This document shows positions 51,949 to 58,528 of a stretch of DNA of 64,000 bases, piece after piece; the stretch's first letter is position 1; every line of letters starts with the position of its first letter. The translations under genes and the position numbers were made by a program. Below the pieces are notes generated by a model. The model saw nothing but the letters and a program-made list of their open reading frames with translations, ran no database searches and was not told where the DNA came from. The DNA lies in contig NZ_BSTT01000007.1 in the NCBI RefSeq assembly GCF_030269685.1, forward strand, positions 186,001 through 250,000, in the 5' to 3' direction. This stretch comes from Actinomycetospora sp. NBRC 106378. GTDB lineage: Bacteria; Actinomycetota; Actinomycetes; Mycobacteriales; Pseudonocardiaceae.

Positions 51949-52536
51949 TCACCTCGTGATCAGGTCGGTGACGGCGAGGTCCACCAGGCCCTCGACGCGG
52001 GCGAAGGCACCGGCGGTCACCGGCTCGAGGAGTTCGCCCGACTCCTCGTCCAGCAGCGTGCAGAGCACCGCGACCGGGCCGAGCCCGGCCAGTGCGGTGA
52101 GCGCGGAGGCGGCCTCGGCGGTGTCGATCCGGCCGGGCCGGGTGGCCGTCGCGACGACGTGGCCGGGCCGGGTGAGGTCCTCGGGCCGGGTCGACGGGTC
52201 GGCGAGCAGGGCCAGGGTCCGGGCCCGGTCGGTGGCGCTGATCCCGGTGCTCACGCCGGTGGCGGCGTCGAAGGGCACGGTGCGGGCGCTGCGGCCGGAC
52301 GCGGGCGGCAGGTCCAGGGCGTCGAGCAGCGATTCCGGGGCCGCCGCCTCGACGAAGCCGCTGCCGTAGCGGACGAGGAACGCGACCGTCGCGGGCTCGA
52401 TCCCGACGGCCGCGGCCACCAGCACCGCGCCCTCGGTGCCTCCGTGCACCACGACGGGCCGGCCGCGTCCGATCTCGGCGACCGCATGGTCGACGACGTC
52501 CACGGCGGCGGCGGCGGCTGCGACGGCGAGGGTCAC
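51949..52536 (-). CDS. RibB-like (dihydroxybutanone phosphate synthase) paralog lacking the active-site loop
   Basis: A 195-aa protein resembling riboflavin-pathway RibB: an N-terminal VDHAVAEIGRGRPVVV, the middle VAFLVRYGSGFVEAA, TVPFDAATGVSTGISATDRARTLALLADPSTRPEDLTRPGHV, and a C-terminal AGLGPVAVLCTLLDEESGELL. The acidic DDEDREN loop that binds magnesium and substrate is missing (VHGGTEGAV in its place), and the GHTEAAVDL histidine reads DTAEAASAL. So it should not make dihydroxybutanone phosphate. Coupled to an FMN reductase and an aldehyde dehydrogenase; role unknown. Confidence 0.78.
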   Translation of the reverse strand: MTLAVAAAAAAVDVVDHAVAEIGRGRPVVVHGGTEGAVLVAAAVGIEPATVAFLVRYGSGFVEAAAPESLLDALDLPPASGRSARTVPFDAATGVSTGISATDRARTLALLADPSTRPEDLTRPGHVVATATRPGRIDTAEAASALTALAGLGPVAVLCTLLDEESGELLEPVTAGAFARVEGLVDLAVTDLITR

Positions 52537-52561
52537 GACTGCTCCTTCACGACGGCGGGTG

Positions 52562-53101
52562 TCACAGCAACGGGGCCAGCGCGGTCATGGCGGGTGCGGC
52601 GCGGACCGCCGCGGTGAACTCGGCGAACGCGCGCCCGTGGGCGGCGACGAGGTCCCGGGCGTCCGCGGTCAGCTCGCCGTCGGGACCGAAGTGCGCGCCG
52701 CTGAGGAACAGCCCGGGCGAGAGGACCTGGGCGGCGAAGAAGCCGGCCAGCACGGAGCGCAGGTCGTCGACGGCGAGGAAGTGCTCCGCGGCGTTCCCGG
52801 TGTGCACGATCGCGGTCGCCTTGCCGCGCAGCGGTGCACGCTGCTCCCCCACTGCGCCCCGCTGCGTGTTCTCCAGGACCGCCTTGATCAGCCCGGACGA
52901 GCGCGCGCGGTAGGTGGGGGTCGCGAAGACCACGCCGTCCGCCGCCTCGACGGCCCGCTGCAGGTCCTCGGGGTCCGGTCCGCCGCCGAGCTCGACGACG
53001 GTGCTCGGGGCGCCCGTGGCGTCGAGGAACGCCGACAACGCCGTGGAGCTGCGGCCCCCGGCGTTGGGCGATCCGACGAGACCGAGCAGGGTGACGGTCA
53101 C
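52562..53101 (-). CDS. NAD(P)H-dependent FMN reductase
   Basis: A 179-aa flavodoxin-fold reductase of the SsuE/MsuE group that supplies reduced FMN to partner monooxygenases. Starts TVTLLGLVGSPNAGGRSSTALSAFL (phosphate loop), then ADGVVFATPTYRARSSGLIKAVLENTQRG, the FMN-contacting region. GTG at 53101 with GGAGGTCAACC upstream. First gene of the FMN reductase / RibB-like / aldehyde dehydrogenase operon. The RutA-like monooxygenase at 55602 is the obvious nearby partner. Confidence 0.87.
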   Translation of the reverse strand: MTVTLLGLVGSPNAGGRSSTALSAFLDATGAPSTVVELGGGPDPEDLQRAVEAADGVVFATPTYRARSSGLIKAVLENTQRGAVGEQRAPLRGKATAIVHTGNAAEHFLAVDDLRSVLAGFFAAQVLSPGLFLSGAHFGPDGELTADARDLVAAHGRAFAEFTAAVRAAPAMTALAPLL

Positions 53102-53230
53102 CGGTTGACCTCCGGGTGCGGGCAGCTCACGCGGTGCGAGTACCCCGTGAACGCTAGGGAGCCGTCCCCTCGCGCCCCATCCGTCTCGCGCACCCGGTCA
53201 GCCGATTCGCGCAGGGGTCCCCGCCCTCGT

Positions 53231-53268
53231 GGCAGGAAAGCGTCGTTGCTGTCGTCCAGCGGGAGGAA
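53231..53268 (+). repeat. Dispersed intergenic repeat family 1, copy 4
   Basis: GGCAGGAAAGCGTCGTTGCT, then GTCGTCCAGC, then GGGAGGAA, in the 539-bp gap between the FMN reductase start and the GntR gene stop. Shares a left flank (CGCCCTCGT) with copy 3. Confidence 0.8.
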
Positions 53269-53640
53269 CGGCGCATCGTCGTGGAGGGGCGTCGCTGACG
53301 CGGGACGCACACACTCCGCGCTGCTGGGCGAAGGACCCGGGCGAGCCCGACGTGCGACGCACACATCGTGGGGCCCCGCCGGTCTCCGTCGCCCATGGTC
53401 GATTCCTCGTGCGCGACACGCACGACCGGGGACGCGACGCGCTCACGACGTCCGCGCACCGGGCGCGGCCGCGAGCAGCGCACGAGGTGTGCGCCACGCG
53501 CAGGGCTCACCACCACCGCATCCGCACACCCCCGCGGTGTGTGCGCCACGCGCAGGGCTCAGCACTGCACTCGCGAACCCCCGGACCGTGTGCGCCACGC
53601 GCGGGCACCACAGCCGGGCACGACCCGACGTCGGGAAGGA
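53269..53640. repeat. Gene-free region with ~50-bp degenerate direct repeats
   Basis: Three copies of TGTGCGCCACGCGC begin near 53488, 53540 and 53589, the first two followed by AGGGCTCA. Earlier in the gap related words recur (GTGCGACGCACAC, GTGCGCGACACGCAC). Units are 49-52 bp apart and diverge between the words. No gene is supported here. Function unknown; it could be decayed repeat DNA or a protein-binding region. Confidence 0.6.
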
Positions 53641-54333
53641 TCAGGCGTCGGTGGCGCTCCGGGCGGCGGCGTGGCGGGCGCCGAGGATGTGCGAGCGCAT
53701 CGCCGACTCGGCCAGGGCGGCGTCGCGGTGCTCGATGCCGAGGACGAGGTCGTGGTGGCCGGCGACGCTGCGGGCGAGGTCGGCGTCGGCGTAGTGGCCG
53801 AAGGCGAGCGCGACGAGCGGGGTGGAGGACACCGAGGCGAGCAGCGACTCCAGGCGCGGGCTGTCGGCGGCGCGCATCACCGCGGCGTGCAGCGCCCGGT
53901 TCGCCTCGACCGCGCTGTCCAGAGCCGGTCCGGCGTCCTGGCCGACGGCCCGGAGACGCGAGAGGTCGGCCGCCGCGTCCGCGAAGGCGTGTTCGTGCTC
54001 GTGCAGCGTGGCGGTCACCGGGGCGTCGGCCCGCTCCGCGGCGAGCCGGGCACCCTCGCCCTCGAGCAGCGCCCGCAGCGAGTAGACCTCGTCGACGTCG
54101 CGACGGGTCCAGGAGCTGACCCGCGCGCCGCGGTGCCGCACGATCTCGACGAGTCCCTCGGCGGCGAGCGCGTTGAGCGCCTCGCGAACCGGCGTGCGAC
54201 TGACCCCGAGCGTGTCCGCGAGGGGCCCCTCGCGGACCCACGACCCGGGGACGAGCGCGCCGGCGGCGATGTCGGAACGGATGCGGCGGTAGGCCTGGGT
54301 GCGCGCCCCGTCGGGCTGGACGGCAGAGGACAT
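53641..54333 (-). CDS. GntR family regulator (FCD domain)
   Basis: A 230-aa FadR-type regulator. The winged helix is AYRRIRSDIAAGALVPGSWVREGPLADTLGVSRTPVREALNALAAEGLVEIVRHRGARVS (about 14-73), followed by an all-helical FCD domain (DVDEVYSLRALLEGEGARLA, ANRALHAAVMRAADSPRLESLL, GHHDLVLGIEHRDAALAESAMRSHI) that senses a small acid. ATG at 54333. Divergent from the AraC gene; two direct GATCGTATGCGT repeats lie between the two and are likely operators. Confidence 0.92.
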   Translation of the reverse strand: MSSAVQPDGARTQAYRRIRSDIAAGALVPGSWVREGPLADTLGVSRTPVREALNALAAEGLVEIVRHRGARVSSWTRRDVDEVYSLRALLEGEGARLAAERADAPVTATLHEHEHAFADAAADLSRLRAVGQDAGPALDSAVEANRALHAAVMRAADSPRLESLLASVSSTPLVALAFGHYADADLARSVAGHHDLVLGIEHRDAALAESAMRSHILGARHAAARSATDA

Positions 54334-54363
54334 CGAGGCACTTCCTGACGCTCGTGAGGCGCG

Positions 54364-54428
54364 GATCGTATGCGTTCCGGCGCCGATCCTCGCGGTGAAC
54401 GGCCGTCTTGCGCGCCGATCGTATGCGT
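54364..54428. promoter_or_regulatory. Two direct GATCGTATGCGT repeats between GntR and AraC genes
   Basis: Identical 12-mers at 54364-54375 and 54417-54428, 53 bp apart start to start (about five helical turns), in the divergent gap. Such spacing suits two dimers meeting on one face of the DNA or forming a loop. The GntR regulator is the most likely binder. Confidence 0.6.
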
Positions 54429-54474
54429 GCAACCGTGAGCACCACCACACAACGGCGTGATCGAGCAAGGGGTC

Positions 54475-55470
54475 ATGCAGGTGAGCGCTCCGACCGAGGA
54501 ACCCCTGGCCGCGCACGCGGTGATGAACACCGACGACGTCGACGAGGCCCGTCACGTCGTCACGGAGGTCTACGTCCCGCACCAGCTGGACTCGCTCGGC
54601 GGACGCCCGCTCGACGCGCGGCTGAACAGCGTCGCCTCGGACCGGCTCACGCTGGGCTATCTCGTCTACGGCGCCCACGCCTCGCTCGACCTCCCGCCGC
54701 TCGAGCACTGCTACCACGTCAACCTGACGCTCTCCGGGCGCACCGAGGTGACTCGTCGCCGGGGCCGGGAGCGGGCGGTCACCGAGGGCGGGCGCAGCGG
54801 CGCGGTGCTGCTGCCGACCGAGGACTCCACGGTCACGTGGAGCCCGGAGGCGACGCAGTTCGCCATGAAGTTCCCGCGCGGCCCGCTCGAGGAGCACCTC
54901 GGCGGCCTGCTGGGCCACCCCGTCCACGACGCGCTCGACTTCGACGTCTCCATGGACCTGACGGCGGGGCCCGGGGCAGCGCTGATGAGCGCGGTCCGGT
55001 TCCTGCAGACCGAGCTCGACCGCCCCGGGGGCATCGCGAGCGCCCCCCTGGCCCGCGCCCAGCTCGAGACCTACGTGATGACCGCGCTGCTGCACGGGGT
55101 CGGCCACCAGTACACCGACGAGCTGCTCGCGCCGCGGACCGAGGACCGGCCGGCGATCGTGCGCCAGACCCTCGAGTTCATCGACGGCCACGCCGCCGAG
55201 GCGTTCAGCATCCCGCAGCTCGCGAGACGGGTCGGTGTCTCGACGCGGACGCTGCAGGTGACCTTCGCCCGCCACGTCGGGATGACGCCCAGCGAGTACG
55301 TCCGCGACGTCCGCCTGACGCGGGTCCACGCCGACCTGCTCGCCAGCAACCCCGCGGACAGCTCGGTCACCGAGCTCGCCGCCTCGTGGGGCTTCCTGCA
55401 CCAGGGCCGCTTCTCCGAGCAGTACCGCGCCAAGTACGGACGCCTGCCCTCGCAGACGCTGCGTTCCTGA
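54475..55470 (+). CDS. AraC family regulator
   Basis: A 331-aa activator. The N-terminal domain (LDSLGGRPLDARLNSVASDRLTLGYLVYGAHASL, HCYHVNLTLSGRTEV) is an AraC-binding-like sensor. The C-terminal pair of helix-turn-helix motifs is AEAFSIPQLARRVGVSTRTLQVTFARHVGMTPSEYVRDVRLTRVHADLL, then VTELAASWGFLHQGRFSEQYRAKYGRLPSQTLR. ATG at 54475 with AAGGGG upstream; a GTG at 54457 is the alternative. It lies 131 bp before the RutA-like monooxygenase gene, which it probably activates. Confidence 0.92.
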   Translation: MQVSAPTEEPLAAHAVMNTDDVDEARHVVTEVYVPHQLDSLGGRPLDARLNSVASDRLTLGYLVYGAHASLDLPPLEHCYHVNLTLSGRTEVTRRRGRERAVTEGGRSGAVLLPTEDSTVTWSPEATQFAMKFPRGPLEEHLGGLLGHPVHDALDFDVSMDLTAGPGAALMSAVRFLQTELDRPGGIASAPLARAQLETYVMTALLHGVGHQYTDELLAPRTEDRPAIVRQTLEFIDGHAAEAFSIPQLARRVGVSTRTLQVTFARHVGMTPSEYVRDVRLTRVHADLLASNPADSSVTELAASWGFLHQGRFSEQYRAKYGRLPSQTLRS

Positions 55471-55601
55471 CAGAGCGACCGAGCACGCCGACAGGGGTCT
55501 GCGCACTTCGGATGCCCGACTGCGCCAACCGGATGGATCGGCCGCGCGCGACTTCCTAGCGTGATCGCAGTCACCGAGGACGCCCTTGGAGGTAGTCACC
55601 C

Positions 55602-56744
55602 ATGGTCCAGACGATCACGTACGGCCGCGAGCAGACGCTGCCCCTGGAGCACACCCGCACCGGGCCGTCCATCTTCAACGACCAGAAGATGAAGCTCGGA
55701 CTGTTCGGGTCGAACTGTTCGGGCGGGCTGTGCATGACCGACGCGCCCACCACGTACGAGATCACGTGGGAGCACACGAAGTCGATCGCGCAGAAGGCCG
55801 ACCGGCTCGGCATGGAGGCGATGGTCCCGGTCGCCCGCTGGAAGGGCTTCGGCGGCAACGTCAACTTCAACGGCACCAACTTCGAGACGTTCACCTGGGC
55901 GGCGGGCATCGCCGAGGCCACCGAGCAGATCACCGTCTTCACCACCACCCACATCCCGACCGTGCACCCGGTGGTCGCCGCCAACATGGCCGTCACCAAC
56001 GACCACATCGCGAACGGCCGCTTCGGGATGAACCTGGTGATGGGCTGGTTCACCCCGGAGATGGGGATGTTCAACCCCAAGCAGCTCGAGCACGACGAGC
56101 GCTACGTCTACGGCGGGGAGTGGCTCGAGCTCGTCGAGCGTCTCTGGACCGCCGAGGGCGAGTTCGACTTCGACGGGAAGTACTTCCAGGCCAAGAACCT
56201 GGAGTCCGAGCCGAAGCCGCGTCAGGACCCGCGCCCGGTGCTCATCAACGCCGGCAACTCGAAGTCGGGCACCGACTTCTCCGCGAAGTACGTCGACATC
56301 AACTTCGCCTCGCTCGACATGGACGCGATGGCCGACTACACCAAGGACATCAAGCGCAAGGCACGCGAGGAGTACCAGCGCCAGATCTCGACGATGACCT
56401 ACGGACTGGTCGTGTGCCGGGACACCGAGGCCGAGGCCAAGCGCGACCACCAGCGCATCATCGACGAGGGCGACTGGCCGGGCGCCCAGAACCTCATGTC
56501 GATCATCGGCATGGAGTCGCAGTCGTTCAACGAGCAGATCGAGAAGTTCAAGGAGCGCTTCATCGCCGGCTGGGCCGGACAGCCGCTGGTGGGCACGCCC
56601 GAGCAGGTCGTGGAGGGGTTCCAGCAGCTCTCCGACCACGGCATGGAGGGCATGATCATGGGCTTCCTCGACTACAACGAGGAGATCGACCACTTCGGCG
56701 AGCAGGTCATGCCGCTCATGCGGGAGGCGGGCCTGCGGCACTGA
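55602..56744 (+). CDS. LLM class flavin-dependent monooxygenase, RutA-like
   Basis: A 380-aa bacterial-luciferase-fold oxygenase. Like the pyrimidine-cleaving RutA group it has RWKGFGGNVNFNGTNFETFTWAAGIAEATEQITVFTTTHIPTVHPVVAANMA, GRFGMNLVMGWFTPEM, and INAGNSKSGTDFSAKYVDINFA, and a C-terminal GTPEQVVEGFQQL. RutA uses a flavin-N5-peroxide to cleave amide bonds; other relatives act on sulfones or chlorinated rings. The ATG at 55602 follows GGAGG; a TAGCGT box near 55558 may be the promoter. Needs reduced FMN, likely from the reductase at 52562-53101. Confidence 0.87.
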   Translation: MVQTITYGREQTLPLEHTRTGPSIFNDQKMKLGLFGSNCSGGLCMTDAPTTYEITWEHTKSIAQKADRLGMEAMVPVARWKGFGGNVNFNGTNFETFTWAAGIAEATEQITVFTTTHIPTVHPVVAANMAVTNDHIANGRFGMNLVMGWFTPEMGMFNPKQLEHDERYVYGGEWLELVERLWTAEGEFDFDGKYFQAKNLESEPKPRQDPRPVLINAGNSKSGTDFSAKYVDINFASLDMDAMADYTKDIKRKAREEYQRQISTMTYGLVVCRDTEAEAKRDHQRIIDEGDWPGAQNLMSIIGMESQSFNEQIEKFKERFIAGWAGQPLVGTPEQVVEGFQQLSDHGMEGMIMGFLDYNEEIDHFGEQVMPLMREAGLRH

Positions 56745-56757
56745 GGTGCGCTCCGCG

Positions 56758-56803
56758 CAGGTGAGCACTATTCCGTGCCGTGGCACGGATTAGTGCTCAC
56801 CTG
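56758..56803. repeat. Dispersed palindrome family 2, copy D
   Basis: Two 22-nt arms (56758-56779 and 56782-56803) pair with one mismatch. Located between the convergent monooxygenase and DUF885 genes. The TAA stop of the latter and its last Gly-Glu-His codons lie inside the right arm. Confidence 0.85.
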
Positions 56804-58484
56804 CGAGTTCTCGCACCAGGTCGTCCAGGCCCAGTGACCCCTGGGCCAGGGCGGCGGCGTGCCAGGAGGGGAGGTCGAAGTCCGCCCCCTGACGGCTCGC
56901 GCGCCGCCGGGCCTCGTCGCGCCCCGCCAGCCAGGCCCGTTCGCCGAGCTTGTAGCCGATCGCCTGCCCCGGACCGCCGAGATAGCGGATCAGTTCGGAG
57001 TCGAGCATCTCCGACGAACGCCCGCTGTGGCGCCCGAAGAACTCCCGCGCCAGCTCCGGCGTCCACCGCTCCCCCGCGCCGACCGGGGAGTCGTCCGGGA
57101 TCGGCAGCCTCAGGTGCATGCCGAGGTCGATCACGACGCGGATCGCCCGCAGCATCTGCGCGTCGAGGTAGCCGAGGCGCGACCCCGGGTCGGCGTGGAA
57201 GCCCAGCTCGTCCATGAGCCGCTCCGCGTACAGCGCCCAGCCCTCGATGTTCGCGCTCACCATCCCGACCACCGAGGTCTGGAACAGCGACAGGCGCCCG
57301 GCGTGCAGCGGCCACGAGGCGAGCTGCAGGTGATGACCGGGAACGCCCTCGTGGTACCAGGTCGAGTAGAGACCCCACATCGGGTAGCGGTCGTCCGAGG
57401 ACGCCGGGAGCCACGTGCGGCCCGGTCGGGCGAAGTCCATCGACGGCGGCGTGTAGTACGGCGCGGCGGCGCTCCCGGCCGGCGCGAGTCGGGCCTCGAC
57501 CGCGCGGATCGGGCCCGACAGGTCGAACTGCGTCCCGTCCAGCCCGGCGATCGTCGCGTCCATGATCGCCTGCAGGTGCGCCACGGCGGCGTCGCCACCG
57601 ACGATGACCTCGCCCGCGGTGTCGAGGTGCGCCATCGCGGTCGCCGCGTCCGCGCCCGGCAGCACCCGCTCCGCCTCGACCGCCATCTCGTCGCGCAGCC
57701 GGCGGAACTCCGACCAGCCCCACGCGTAGACCTCGTCGACGTCGAGGTCGGCACCGTTCCAGTAGCGCGCCGCGATCCGGTAGCGCTCGGCGCCGACGGC
57801 GTCCGGCGTCCCCTCGGCCGCGGGCAGGTACTCCGCGAGCAGCCAGTCCCGCAGGCCCGCGAGGCTCCCGGCGGCCGCTGCGGCGCCCCGGTCGAGCTCG
57901 GCCCGGACGCCGGGGCCGACCTCGGCCCCGCGCGCGAACCCCGAGAACCAGCCGCGCCCGCCGTCGTCGTCGAGCCAGGCCCGCAGCTGCGCGGCGACCC
58001 GCACCACCTGCCGCGGCGCCGCGAACAGGCCCCGTCGTCGTCCCTCCTCCAGCGAGCGGCGGTAGCCCTCCAGCGCGGCCGGGACGCGGGCGGAACGCCG
58101 GGCCACCGCGGCCCAGTCGTCCTCGGTCGCCGTCGGCATCAGCGTGAAGGCGGTCCGCACGCCGGCGGTCGGCCCGAACAGCTCCTGGACCGCCCGCAGC
58201 GGCTCGCCGGAGGAGCTGTGTGCCAGCTCCGCCTCCAGCCGTTCCGCGAGCAGGCGGGCACACCGGCGCTCGTCGGCGTCGGTGGGTGCGGGCAGGGCCG
58301 TGAGCCGGGAGAGGGTGTCCCGCCGGACGTCCTCACCGGCGGCGATCCCGTCGGGCGAGAGGTCGGGCAGCTCGTCGAGGTGGTCGTTCCACCCGAGGTG
58401 GCCCGCGAGGATCGGGTCGAGGGCCGCGAGGCGGTGGACGTGGTCGTCGGCCAGGTCGCGCACGGCGCGCTGCGGATCGCTCAT
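56790..58484 (-). CDS. DUF885 family metallopeptidase-like protein
   Basis: A 564-aa cytosolic protein of the DUF885 family, thought to be zinc peptidases. The metal site is STWYHEGVPGHHLQLASW (HExxxHH-type, near residue 375) with a downstream Glu in NIEGWALYAERLMDELGF. Earlier come PYYTPPSMDFARPGRTWLP and PDAVGAERYRIAARYW, all family-typical. No signal peptide. ATG at 58484. Its C-terminus GEH* is formed by palindrome copy D. Confidence 0.87.
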   Translation of the reverse strand: MSDPQRAVRDLADDHVHRLAALDPILAGHLGWNDHLDELPDLSPDGIAAGEDVRRDTLSRLTALPAPTDADERRCARLLAERLEAELAHSSSGEPLRAVQELFGPTAGVRTAFTLMPTATEDDWAAVARRSARVPAALEGYRRSLEEGRRRGLFAAPRQVVRVAAQLRAWLDDDGGRGWFSGFARGAEVGPGVRAELDRGAAAAAGSLAGLRDWLLAEYLPAAEGTPDAVGAERYRIAARYWNGADLDVDEVYAWGWSEFRRLRDEMAVEAERVLPGADAATAMAHLDTAGEVIVGGDAAVAHLQAIMDATIAGLDGTQFDLSGPIRAVEARLAPAGSAAAPYYTPPSMDFARPGRTWLPASSDDRYPMWGLYSTWYHEGVPGHHLQLASWPLHAGRLSLFQTSVVGMVSANIEGWALYAERLMDELGFHADPGSRLGYLDAQMLRAIRVVIDLGMHLRLPIPDDSPVGAGERWTPELAREFFGRHSGRSSEMLDSELIRYLGGPGQAIGYKLGERAWLAGRDEARRRASRQGADFDLPSWHAAALAQGSLGLDDLVRELAGEH

Positions 58485-58528
58485 CGGCGTGCAGTGTGCC
58501 CCTCCCCCGGCACGGGCACAGGAGGAGT

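Noticed and set aside
48134-52369. Very long open frame on the plus strand (about 1,400 codons) and similar long frames elsewhere
   Set aside because: Such frames are common shadows in DNA of this GC content. Their translations are rich in Arg, Gly, His and Asp with no domain, and they lie opposite well-defined genes.
53486-53602. CRISPR-like spacing of three direct repeats
   Set aside because: The repeats match over only about 14-22 bp, diverge between copies, have unequal 49-52 bp steps, and no cas genes are present. They fit degenerate direct repeats better.
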